The translations under genes and the position numbers were made by a program. This document shows, in pieces, positions 27,696-38,000 of a DNA stretch of 64,000 nucleotides (its first letter is position 1; every line of letters starts with the position of its first letter). The stretch comes from Nitrosomonas sp. Nm132 (GTDB taxonomy: Bacteria > Pseudomonadota > Gammaproteobacteria > Burkholderiales > Nitrosomonadaceae): NCBI RefSeq assembly GCF_900100485.1, contig NZ_FNDH01000010.1, positions 1-64,000 on the forward strand, written 5' to 3'. The notes beneath the pieces are model-generated. The model saw only the letters and a list, made by a program, of their open reading frames with translations, was not told the DNA's origin and searched no databases.

Positions 27696-29186
27696 TCATC
27701 CCCGAGTGACGTGGATGGAATAGGGTCCTGTCCCGAAAGGCGAGTAGTGCCTTATACGGACGAAATACTCACCAGGCGGGAGCTGGCGGCGAATCCGGGC
27801 ATTGAAGGAAACTCCCTCATCGTCATTGCTAGCAATTTCCGGTATCTGGCTATTTGGTCCATGCAAACTCATAAAGGTATCCGTAGTCCCGCTCGTCTGA
27901 ATAGTATAGGTATCTTCAGTTGTTATATTAAATCGGTACACATCGCTTTCATTTGCTGCAGAAATAGCCGCATTGATGCTTGCGCCATCTACAACGAGAT
28001 CAGGGATGGGGGTGGGGGTGGGAGTGGGACTGGTACCAGCAGCGCGCACACCGACCGCATAATTTCCTGCTGCGCTCGCACTATAAAGGCGAATATGCAG
28101 ATAGTAGGTTCCTGCCGAGAGATTCCGCGTGATTTGTGAATTAAGATTTTCGCCTGCATCATCATCTGAGGTCACTTCGATATTCGGATCATTGGGGCCA
28201 AAGAGGGTCATGAAAGTATCGGATGGCCCAGTAGTGTACATCGTATGCGGGCCGAAGGACGAGACTTCAAACCGGAATACGTCAATTTCTCCTGGTGTTC
28301 CGATATCAGCCGACGTTGGATTGGCTCCGACAACAATGAGCGGTATCTGTGGTTGAGGCTGAGGGGCCGCACCGTCATAGATAATACCCAGAGCATTACT
28401 GTCAAGAACATCAATCGGGCGCGAACCGATCCGCCCTGAAGGGGTGTTATTCATTGGATCGGTCAAGTTCTGTCCAAAAGGACCACCGCTTGTTGGCAGG
28501 TAGCCTTGATTCGGAAAGCGTAATTGCCACTCATGCCAGATCTTATCGACCATGCAATGATGCATGAAGAATACCGGATCATTCGGAGAGGTCATTGGCA
28601 GCATGGAGCCGCCAACCCAGACATGACCACGATTGTGGAGATTAGGACCCACCCAGCCTTCAAGTTGATTACGGAAACTTGGATTGCTGTTCATATTCCA
28701 TGGAGGGACATCGTACGGCGTGACCGCTATGACTTGATTGATTTCCGCTTGAGTGGGTAAGGTTGGCAGGCCATTTTGACCAAATGCTCGCATAAGTGGG
28801 CCAGCTGGTAATCCGCTGGAATTGACGACTGTCCATTGACCGGCCCGGAATGGTCCGGTCCGGACGACTCCACCGGCATCTCCATCTCCTCCAAGTAAGT
28901 CATCATTCCACATGGAGGCATTGGCTCCTCCCGAAGGCCAGTTCCAATAGGGTATTCCGAGATTCGGGTTGCCTGAGACACGCTGCAGTTCCAGCTCGAG
29001 ATCAAAAATAAAACGGCGGTGCCAGGGCAAGAAGGCAGGAGCCCGATGAATGGCGCTCATGATGGCATTTGCATGCCTGAGAACAAATTGGTCATAAATG
29101 CCTTCGGCTTTCAAAGCTACGATGGCGGCAACGAATTCTGCCCGTTCAGCAACCGTCAGGGTATTTGCATCTTTTCTGATAGCCAT
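27696..29186 (-). CDS. Tyrosinase with two C-terminal PPC-like domains
   Basis: A 496-aa type 3 copper protein that would oxidise phenols or catechols with O2. The CuA site lies in HANAIMSAIHRAPAFLPWHRRFIFDLE-type sequence (His residues in HRAP and LPWHR visible), the CuB site in LHNRGHVWVGG and DPVFFMHHCMVDKIWHEW. From about residue 280 come two related beta domains of the bacterial pre-peptidase C-terminal (PPC) kind: IDVFRFEVSSFGPHTM with FMTLFGPND, and SDVYRFNITTEDTYTI with FMSLHGPNS, joined by a PTPTPTPIP linker. No signal peptide is visible. Ribosome site AGGAGG at 7 bp. It follows the 71-aa ORF by 32 bp. Substrate and link to the siderophore genes are unknown. Confidence 0.9.
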   Translation of the reverse strand: MAIRKDANTLTVAERAEFVAAIVALKAEGIYDQFVLRHANAIMSAIHRAPAFLPWHRRFIFDLELELQRVSGNPNLGIPYWNWPSGGANASMWNDDLLGGDGDAGGVVRTGPFRAGQWTVVNSSGLPAGPLMRAFGQNGLPTLPTQAEINQVIAVTPYDVPPWNMNSNPSFRNQLEGWVGPNLHNRGHVWVGGSMLPMTSPNDPVFFMHHCMVDKIWHEWQLRFPNQGYLPTSGGPFGQNLTDPMNNTPSGRIGSRPIDVLDSNALGIIYDGAAPQPQPQIPLIVVGANPTSADIGTPGEIDVFRFEVSSFGPHTMYTTGPSDTFMTLFGPNDPNIEVTSDDDAGENLNSQITRNLSAGTYYLHIRLYSASAAGNYAVGVRAAGTSPTPTPTPIPDLVVDGASINAAISAANESDVYRFNITTEDTYTIQTSGTTDTFMSLHGPNSQIPEIASNDDEGVSFNARIRRQLPPGEYFVRIRHYSPFGTGPYSIHVTRG

Positions 29187-29218
29187 GAGAATTTCCTCCT
29201 TCTCTCAGTCTGTTTAGA

Positions 29219-29434
29219 CTATTTTTTTACGTTGGAAAACTCAACAGTGTGCTGAGCAATTGCTCTTGCCAGTTCCAATAACGAATCATATTGGGTATAG
29301 GGTAGATATTTCGAAGACCACTTATTTTTTGCCTCATCATGCTCGTAATGAATTTCCTTTCCGTTAATCGACAGATTGATATCGTCTTTTATTTCAATAT
29401 CGCAGCCTTCAAACATTTCTTTATGATGCGCCAT
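29219..29434 (-). CDS. Small ORF upstream of tyrosinase
   Basis: A 71-aa acidic, soluble-looking protein beginning MAHHKEMFEGCDIEIKDDI and containing YDSLLELARAIAQHTVEF. It has GGGAG 8 bp before its ATG and ends 32 bp before the tyrosinase, so the two are likely co-translated from one message. Streptomyces tyrosinases need a small partner (MelC1) for copper loading; this protein shows no resemblance to MelC1 that I can see, so a similar helper role is only a hypothesis. Two His and one Cys lie near the N-terminus. Confidence 0.7.
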   Translation of the reverse strand: MAHHKEMFEGCDIEIKDDINLSINGKEIHYEHDEAKNKWSSKYLPYTQYDSLLELARAIAQHTVEFSNVKK

Positions 29435-29560
29435 ACTGTGAACTCCCTTTTGAGTGATGAAAAATTGATCCGCCCTTTGCCTTTGTATAAAAAAGAGTTT
29501 CTACTGTGTTACTCACTACAATATTTTGACAAACCAGTAAAGGGGTAGCCATTTGCTGCC

Positions 29561-30037
29561 CTATTCATCCACCTCGCATTGCAGTTTCGAGGTAATGATA
29601 TTTTCTGTATGACGTCCACGCTCACGAATCACGGCAGATATGTCAATAAAGTATCCATCCAGCCTGTCATAATTTAAATTGGCAAACCCAAGCGTTCTCG
29701 GAAAATCTGATGCCGTATCTGCCATCCCCGTTGTTTTTGTAGTCAGGAGCTCAAGGCTCATCGTTTCCTTAAAACGGGATACCTGATATCTCCCCGATTT
29801 TGTAACCTTCTCAACCATGAAACATCCCTCGTAGTGAGCCTTCAGTTTAAAAGCACCCTCTTTCGAAATAGTCAGCACCCCGGAATGAAGCGTGGGTATT
29901 CCTGTGCAACCATTTGTATCTGCTGATGCAATGTGGCAAGTCATATTCTTTAAATCGAAAGGTTCCTGTGACATTGCGGTGGAGCTCATCTCGACAAGAA
30001 TCGCCATACCCATGAGAATCACAGCAATTGGTTTCAT
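29561..30037 (-). CDS. Secreted protein of unknown function
   Basis: From the ATG at 30037 (AGGAAAGG upstream) the protein is 158 aa. A signal peptide MKPIAVILMGMAILVEMSS ends near AMSQ (about residue 23). The mature protein has four cysteines (MTCHIASADTNGC, YEGCFMVEK, KLQCEVDE), so two disulfides are possible, and looks beta-rich. I do not recognise a family. It lies between the 257-aa secreted protein and the 71-aa ORF on the same strand. Confidence 0.7.
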   Translation of the reverse strand: MKPIAVILMGMAILVEMSSTAMSQEPFDLKNMTCHIASADTNGCTGIPTLHSGVLTISKEGAFKLKAHYEGCFMVEKVTKSGRYQVSRFKETMSLELLTTKTTGMADTASDFPRTLGFANLNYDRLDGYFIDISAVIRERGRHTENIITSKLQCEVDE

Positions 30038-30213
30038 GGCGCCTTTCCTCGAGAACGCGCTGTGAGTGCGCAATGATTGCACTCCTTGCTATCAGCAGCA
30101 TGCACACTCACTGCAATTTGTACAAATCCTCCAATTAAGTGCTTAACTCAACAAAACAGGAACCACCCCGCTGCTGCATTCCTTGCAGCAACTATTTTTA
30201 CGCTTACTTGCGG

Positions 30214-30987
30214 TTATTTCACACAGATACCTGCACAATCAGCATCACCTTTAGTAGGGTCGCAATCATCTGAAGGATCATCCACACACTTCATGCCTTC
30301 AGGACATGGAAAACCGGCAATTCCTCCACACATTTGTTTTGGTTTCTGATCATAGTAAGCAGAGCTTCCCTTGGGTGGATAATCAATGCGTTTTCCTTCC
30401 CCCGGTTTGGTGAGCTCTGTTGGCCCCAGCTTAACGGTATCGTGCGCTTTTCGCGGCTCAATTGTTTCAACATCTATGGACTCAACCTCCCCGTCGGTAT
30501 GCCGAGCGGTATATACGCTCACAACATCCAGTGGAACAGGGCTTTTCACAACCAGAAATCCTTCCAGGAAGGCGAAATCCACACAAACACCATCAATCGG
30601 ACAAAAGTAGCCTGCAATGTCAAAGCAGTTTACTCCAACCGCCCCGTCTGGCTGGAGAACAATGCCCTTGAAAGGCGTAATATCGAAGGGACCTGGCTCG
30701 GAGCCAAGCTGTGTTGCAAGCGCCACCTTGGCTGCAATGGTAATTTTCTTATTGGTAGGGTTGTGAATATTGACGATTGTGCGGTAAGTGCCTCTCGCCA
30801 AGGTGCCATCCTGGTGCGCCAGCAACATCGAGCAAGCGACTTTTGCGGCATATTGATACTCGGTTTTGATCGTTTCTGGGTATTTCGCTGTTTCTGCCTG
30901 AGCGATTCGCTGGATGCCGATAAAGCCGAACCCGCACCATAGTCCAAGCAAAATGGAGAAAAACTTGATCGTATTGAGTTGTTTCAT
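30214..30987 (-). CDS. Secreted protein with a C-terminal cysteine cassette
   Basis: From the ATG at 30987 (AGGTG at 7 bp) the protein is 257 aa, with a signal peptide MKQLNTIKFFSILLGLWCG ending near IAQAE. The central 170 residues contain YRTIVNIHNPTNKKITIAAK and CFDIAGYFCPIDGVCVDFAF; no family is recognised. The last 40 residues form a six- to seven-cysteine cassette, CGGIAGFPCPEGMKC then DDPSDDCDPTKGDADC and GIC, shared with the Kazal lipoprotein upstream. The longer frame to 31086 lacks a ribosome site. Confidence 0.75.
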   Translation of the reverse strand: MKQLNTIKFFSILLGLWCGFGFIGIQRIAQAETAKYPETIKTEYQYAAKVACSMLLAHQDGTLARGTYRTIVNIHNPTNKKITIAAKVALATQLGSEPGPFDITPFKGIVLQPDGAVGVNCFDIAGYFCPIDGVCVDFAFLEGFLVVKSPVPLDVVSVYTARHTDGEVESIDVETIEPRKAHDTVKLGPTELTKPGEGKRIDYPPKGSSAYYDQKPKQMCGGIAGFPCPEGMKCVDDPSDDCDPTKGDADCAGICVK

Positions 30988-31177
30988 AACAGTCACCTCA
31001 CTTAATTTTGCGCCCTCAATGGAAAGCGTTTTCTTGGCTGTATCGCATCCACGCGGGGCTAAGGCAGGCCACTTCATCTTGTTCAACTTGAAAAACAGAG
31101 CAGCCCTTCGCGTTAACTACAAAATATTTTTTGTACTTCAACAAATCATAATGATGCGATTAATCACGCAAACAAAT

Positions 31178-31660
31178 TCAAACATCTCCCATCGGGTCCT
31201 GCTGGGTTGTGCATATCCCTGGGCAGTCTGCTCCTCCTTGAGTGGGGTCGCAGCTATCACTCGGATCATCAATGCAAGTCTGGTCTTCCGGACATTTGAT
31301 TGCCGCAATGCCACCACACGCTTGAGGCTCTGCTGGCTTACATTCACCCGTGTGATCAATGGAAACCCCTGCTGCAGCTGCCTCACATGCATTACCATAG
31401 GTCTTGCCGTCGCAACCACAGACTGGATTGAATTCCCTTGTGCAAATCGTGGGTTTAGTCTTGCAGACACCTTGTGCATCAGCGACTTTGCATTGACCGA
31501 TTCCAAGATCGCAGTACTGCTCATCAGGACATGTCAATCCCTGGATCGTGCCACATACCATTTCTGAAGGTTCAGGGGCTTGTGGTGGCTTGCTATCTTT
31601 GCAACCTACCAGCACAGAGGAAATAGAAAAAGCAACTAACAACGCGGTAAGTGCATTCAT
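31178..31660 (-). CDS. Kazal-domain lipoprotein
   Basis: A 160-aa lipoprotein. The signal ends in the lipobox LVGC at Cys19 (SSVLVGCKDS). Three cysteine-rich units follow: CGTIQGLTCPDEQYC with DLGIGQC (about residues 37-65), a Kazal-type protease-inhibitor domain (about 68-108) with CTREFNPVCGCDGKTYGN and ACEAAAAGV then HTGEC, and CGGIAAIKCPEDQTC with DDPSDSCDPTQGGADC (about 113-152). Kazal domains bind serine proteases; the reactive residue is not certain. A strong ribosome site (AAGGAGG) precedes the start. It is probably the first gene of the minus-strand block that ends with tyrosinase. Confidence 0.85.
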   Translation of the reverse strand: MNALTALLVAFSISSVLVGCKDSKPPQAPEPSEMVCGTIQGLTCPDEQYCDLGIGQCKVADAQGVCKTKPTICTREFNPVCGCDGKTYGNACEAAAAGVSIDHTGECKPAEPQACGGIAAIKCPEDQTCIDDPSDSCDPTQGGADCPGICTTQQDPMGDV

Positions 31661-31866
31661 GATATTTAACCTCCTTCTTAATAAATAGATTGCTGATTTA
31701 TCAAGTTATTTGCTTGATCAGCGCTTTCAACTTAAATCCACCACCCCAGAAGTTACTCTTTCTTGAAGAAAATTAAAATAAGCAAAAACCTTAATTTGAT
31801 CTCAGGATAATGCTTGAAAAAGCAAAAACAGGAAATTTTGCACATTGATGGAACCAGGCTTTGAAC

Positions 31867-32027
31867 CCGAATATTTCATAAATTCGCGTGATGATCACGC
31901 AGGATTTTGATTAATAGGGAAGTTTTGAGAAGGAGTGGTGTAGTGATTCATACACCCGACTGAGCAAAATCTTTCTTATTAATCAAAAGACAAGTGAGGG
32001 CACGTGCCAATTTATGAAATATTCGGG
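31867..32027 (+). mobile_element. MITE copy 5 (161 bp)
   Basis: Complete element, one base shorter than the others (a single A missing in GGGAAG), flanked by TGAA at 31863-31866 and 32028-32031. It lies about 60 bp beyond the stop of the last megasynthase gene and would fold in that transcript's 3' region. It is inverted relative to copy 4, so the two frame the tyrosinase block. Confidence 0.92.
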
Positions 32028-32090
32028 TGAAGTATCTATCCTGCTTTCCAAAGAAATTCGATCGACTGCCAAACAATTAAATAGTCATCG

Positions 32091-35000
32091 CTAAAGATTT
32101 TCTTTTACGCAGACATTCTCTTTACCATCAGTAGAGCTGGTCAAGACAGTCGTCAATAGAGACTGAATCCCCAATAGCAAAGACCCAGCACGCACGATAT
32201 CAAAATGATCCACGTCGATTTCAATCGAGCGTATCTCGGCCGGTTTGATTTGCTGTTCGAGTGTAAGCCGGTCACCTACCTCTCGGGTCGCTGCCCACCA
32301 GCACGTTGTCTGGCTTCTCAAGGGACGCAGTGCGCCCACCCGCAACGACAGCGTTTTTAAATGGCGAGCGACAAGGAAGATATGCGCCAGTTCCTCCACG
32401 CCCATATCGGCATAGCCCTGGATTGCCGTTTGCCCGCTCGTTTGGCTCTCAGCTTGCTTGATGGCTAACATCCTCTCCAGTAAATCGGCGATGGCCTGTT
32501 TCGACACCACTCCTGCAGATTGGCTGGATAACGCCGCCTTCAAGGCATCATCGGGCTCGCCCCCGGGAATCGCCACCGAAATAAAATCAAGAAAATCTTC
32601 GCGCCAGTCATCTCGCTGCAGCGGCGCCGTTCCGGGAACGTAGGGATCGATCAGGCCCAGAAACGCTACGGTTTGCCGGTTTGCTTCCAGCAAATCGGCC
32701 ATCATGACAGCCAATGTTCCGCCTAATGACCAGCCCAGCAGATGATACGGTCCTTCCGGTTGAACAGAGCGAATCATGCTGCAATAGTCTTCTGCCATCT
32801 GCCTCAAGGAAATATCCTGGTGCGCAGGATCGGCCAGCATACGGCAAGGCAATCCGTAAACAGTCCGCACACCTTGCAATTGCCGCGCGAGCGGCTGGTA
32901 ATCGAATACCGTACCCAGTCCGGCATGGATGCAAAATAATGGTTTTCTTTCCCCGTTCCCGCTAGGTTGGTTTAGCGCTAATAACCCGCTCGCACTTGCT
33001 ATCGTTCGTTTATCCAATCCCAGGAGGCTTGCGATGGTTGGCCGCTGTATCAGATCCCGCAACTTAAAATCCAGTTTCACATCGGTCAGGTTGCGCATGC
33101 GCGCCATAACCTTCAAGCTCGATAAAGAATCACCGCCGAGTGCAAAGAAATTATCCGTCTCCCCGACTTGCTCGACACCCAGGACTTCCTGCCATATCTC
33201 TGCAATCAATCTGGCTTCAGGAGTCGAAGGTGCTTGATAACGCTCTCCTGGCAAGCAATCGGGTTCCGGCAACGCCTTGCGATCGAGCTTGCCGCTCGGT
33301 AAACGCGGCAGCGCAGTTAACGTCATAAAGTGAGCCGGCAGCATGTATTCGGGCAATCGCTTGGCAAGTGTTAGCTTCAATTGCGCTATCAGGTTCTGCG
33401 CTGATTGCCCGGTGACAGGCGCAACGGGAACGATGTAGGCCACCAGCTGGGCGCCGATTGCTCCTTGGTGAACCGTAACAGCTGCTTCTGCGATACCGGT
33501 TACCTCGCGAATACGGGCCTCGATTTCGCCCAATTCGATGCGGAAACCCCGTATCTTCACCTGATGATCAGCGCGGCCGACATATTCGATATTGCCGTCC
33601 TCCATCCACCTTACCAGATCGCCAGTGCGGTAGAGGCGACCACCATGTTCGTCGAAGGGATCGGCAACGAAGCGTTCAGCAGTCAATCCGGCGCGTCCCA
33701 GATACCCTCGCGCCAATCCATATCCGCCGATATAAAGCTCGCCCACGATACCCATTGGCACGAGCTGCATATCGACATCCAGGACATACACGACTCGTTC
33801 ACCCACAGGACGCCCAATCGGAGCATAAGCACATTCGAAGCTATTGCTGGCGTCCGTTTTCCAGATCAAGGGAGTTACCACAGTTTCAGTGGGTCCGTAA
33901 CCATTAATCAGCGTGCGTGGCCGTAACGTTTTTCGAACTAAATCATAGGAAGCTTTCGGCATGGCTTCGCCGCCAAATACATAAAGTTCTACGGGGGGCG
34001 GATCGTTGCGCGGCACGGCCCATTCCGCCACCTGACCGAGATAAGCGGGCGGAAACGCGGCATTGGTAATTCCGTAATGATGCAGCGCATCATAGGTCTG
34101 CTCGGCGGTCCATAATTCCTGATCGCGCACCGCGAGCCCTGCGCCTATGGTGAGCGCAGTCAGCCAGCGTTCATGCGCGCCGTCGAACGAAAACGACATA
34201 AACAGCAGCTCGCAGGAACGGGGGCTCATACCGTAAATGTGCGCCGTCGCCTGGCAGTGCATGGCGAGCGGACCATGCGTGACCGCCACGCCTTTTGGCA
34301 GCCCGGTCGACCCTGAGGTGTAAATCACATAAGCGAGATTATGCTCATGCACCGCAATTGCCGGATTCGACGTCGGCTCAGCCTCAAGCTCGAGGGTATC
34401 CATAACGAGCACAGGCACAGCACTATTGAATTCGAGCTTTGCGAGCACCTTGCTTTGCGTGATCAACAGCGATAATGCGCTGTCTTTCATCATAAACGAG
34501 AGCCGGCCAGCCGGATAATCCACGTCAAGCGGTACATACGCTGCGCCAGATTTGAGAATAGCGAGCAGCGTTACAATGATATCCAGGGAACGTTCCATCG
34601 CGACGCCGATACAGATCTCCGGCCCAGCACCCAGCCGGATCAAGTGGTGTGCAAGCTGGTTTGCGCGCCTATTCAGTTCTGCATAGGCCATTTCCTGCTC
34701 GCCCATCAGCAGCGCGATGGCATCCGGTTGATGCGCGGCATTTCGCTCGATCAAATGATGAACGGGTTGATAGGCGCGAGACAAGGTATCGCTTAAATTT
34801 GCATCACCGCGCAGCAGAAACAGTTGAGCCAGCCTCTCCTTCCCCACTCCCCCCAACTCTCCCACTACCCGTTGCGGGTAAGTCATCATTTCCCGCATCA
34901 GGCATTCCATGTGACTGCGCAGTTCCAGTACAAACTCATCGGTAAAATCGTTGCATCCATAGGCATATTCGATTTCCAGCGTATCGCCGACCGTCACCTG

Positions 35001-38000
35001 CAAATCCATTGCGTAACCGGTCAATCCCTTGCCTGCAATGTCCCCGAAACGCAGACCATACAGCTCATTACTGCGCAAAGCAGCATTAATCGGATAGTTT
35101 TCGAAGACAACGATGCTGTCAAACAGCGGCTGCCCAGGAAAACCGGCCCAGCGCTGAATATCGGCGAGCGCAGTATGTTCATAATCGCGTAACCTGGCAT
35201 TGGTCTCCTGCAACGAAACCAAATATTCACTCACCGTCAATTCGCTGCGGCGCGCAACAGGAATAGGAATCATATTGATAAACAACCCAAGAATCTCATC
35301 TGCTTGCGGTAAGCTGGGCGGACGGCCGGCAACCGTGGCACCGAAAATGACAGTCTGTTTTCCGGTATAACGTTGCAACAGCAGCGCCCAGGCTACCTGG
35401 ACAAAAGTATTCAAGGTCACGTGCGCTTGCTGGACAAACGCCTGCAAGCGACGCGTTTCGTCAGAACTCAGATGCGTATAAATCTGAGCAAAGTCTGACC
35501 GTTGCTCTTTTTTCACCCCCTTGCCGACTGATTCCGCTAACAGTGTCGGACCGTCAATGTGATCGAGTTCAACTTGCCAGAAATGCTGGGCTGCCTGAGC
35601 GGTTTGTTTCGCCAGCCATCGCACATAAACGCCATAATCCGGCCCTGGTTGCGCCAGGGTCTCACCGTTATAGCAGCGTAGCCAATCACTGATCAGCATG
35701 GAATCGCCCCAGCCATCGAGCAATATGTGATGCTTAGTCCATACCAGCTGATGGCGGTTCTCGCCTATCTGGATCAAGCTCAATCGAGCTAAGGGAGGAT
35801 TAAGAAAATCGAATTCACGCTTCAGCTCTTGATCGGCATAAGCAATGATGCGTTCTTCGAGACGATCCTTACCCCGCCAATCCAAATGGCTAACTGGCGC
35901 CTCGACTTGCTTGAAGACGATCTGTGAAGGACGCGCCAGACCTGCCCGCCATAAAAACCCCGTACGCAGCACCGGATGCCGGGCAACCATCGCCTGCCAG
36001 GCCTGCGTCAGCCGCGCGGCATCGAGACCCTCGACTTCGACGCTGATCTGATTCACATACAGTCCGGTGCCGGGCGCTTCTAGGGTATGAAATAACATCC
36101 CTTCCTGCGTCGGTGACAGCGGATAGATATCTTCGATCTCACTATTACCAAATGGCAGCGTAGCGATGATTCCAGCATCAAGATAGTCTTGCAGCTGGGC
36201 TTTCTTGAGTGATAACTCCTCGGTGACCGGCTCTGCCATGGCTTCTGCCGCCCTCGCGAGCGCAGCGATGGTTTGCCGTTCGAACAATTGCCGCGGTGTG
36301 ATCTTCCAACCTGCACGGCGTGCTTTGGTCACAATCTGCAAACTGAGAATGGAATCTCCGCCCACTTCAAAGAAGTTATCGTTACGCCCTACCTGATTGA
36401 TGCCCAGCACTTCCGCCCAGATCGCCGCCAACGCTTCCTCCACTTCGCCATGTGGTGCTTCATATTGGTCCGCGCTGACAAATTCCGGCTCGGGCAGCAG
36501 TTCACGGTCCACTTTGCCGTTCGCGTTCAGTGGCAAGCTCTCTAAAACGACCATCGCCGATGGCATCATGTAATCCGGCAAAGCTGTTCCTACCGACTCA
36601 CGCAACACAGTGGTATCCAGCGTACTGCCTGCGTGCAGCGAGATATAGGCCACCAGCCTCGCCCCACTGGGCCCTTCCTTGGCGATTACCACCGCTTCTC
36701 TCACTTCAGGTTGTAACAACAACTGCGCTTCAATTTCACCCAGCTCTATGCGGAAACCTCGTATCTTGACCTGATGATCCAGCCGCCCTAAATATTCTAT
36801 TTGCCCATCCGAGCGCCATCTTGCCAGATCGCCTGTACGGTAAAGCCGTCCACCCTTGTCATCAAAAGGATCTGCGATAAACCGTTCTGCAGTTAACTCC
36901 GGCCGGTTCAGATAGCCGCGTGCGAGCAGCTCTCCGCCAATGCAAAGCTCACCAGGAATTCCAGGCATAGCAAGCGCCAGATTAGCGTCAAGCAAATAAA
37001 TACGGCGCGCTGGCAGCGGCTTTCCGATCGTCACTTGTACTGATCCCGGACCACTATCCGGATAATTCCCGCCGCAATCAGCGACCGTGGCGGTGACAAT
37101 CGCTTCTGTCGGTCCATAGGTATTCAGCAGGGTAATCGCATTCATGCCGGCTTGCCGCCAAGCTTTGATGCCTTCAGGCGACATGGCTTCACCCCCTGCG
37201 TGCACTTGCCGCAACGCACCATAATCGCGCGGCCCCAACTTGGCAAAATCCTGCACGAGCAAAAACCAGTAGGCTGTTGTAAGATCGGCAACTGTTATCC
37301 GTTTATCCATCAGTTCACGGTAGAATGCTTCACTGTCCCATAGCATCGGGCCGCGTAAAACAATGGCCGCGCCTGCGCATAACGGAGGGAAAAGCTGTTC
37401 GACGAAGCCATCGAAGTTAATGGTGGAAAATTGCAGCATCCGGTCTGTGCTGCGTAGTTTAAAGAAATCAATGGCAATATAAGCATGCTCAACCAGCGCG
37501 TGGTGCGCAACCCCCACCCCTTTGGGTTTCCCGGTAGAACCGGAAGTGTAGATGATGTAGGCCAGATGCTCGCCGTGCAGGCTTACATCAGGATTGTTCT
37601 CCGGCCAGCCAACCCAATCCTGCGCATCCAATTCCAGAACATGGCATCCCTCAACGTGCGGAATCCGCGCCCGCAGCGGGCTTTGTGTCAGCAGCAATTC
37701 AATCGCACTGTCCGCCACCATGTGATTTAGCCGCTCCCGTGGATAGTCCGGGTCGAGCGGCACATAGGCTGCACCTGCCTTGAGCGTCGCCAGCAAGCCA
37801 ATTACCATATCGATCGAGCGCTCCACCGCAATCCCGACCCGGCTCTCTGGTTTGATTCCCAGCGCGATCAGCCGGTGCGCCAAGCGGTTTGCCTGCCGGT
37901 TCAGTTCCGCGTAACTGAGCTCCGTTTCGCCAAAAATGAGTGCCGTCGCATCAGGATGCGCAATCACTTGCCGTTCAATCAAGCGATGCACCGGTTCAGC

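Noticed and set aside
424-32027. CRISPR array suggested by several copies of one repeat.
   Set aside because: Repeats are 161-162 bp, dispersed, in both orientations and have target duplications; there are no spacers and no cas genes.
27198-32031. MITE copies 4 and 5 as ends of a composite transposon carrying tyrosinase.
   Set aside because: Each copy has its own matching target duplication (CTAA and TGAA). A composite move would give matching duplications only at the outer ends, so these are independent insertions.
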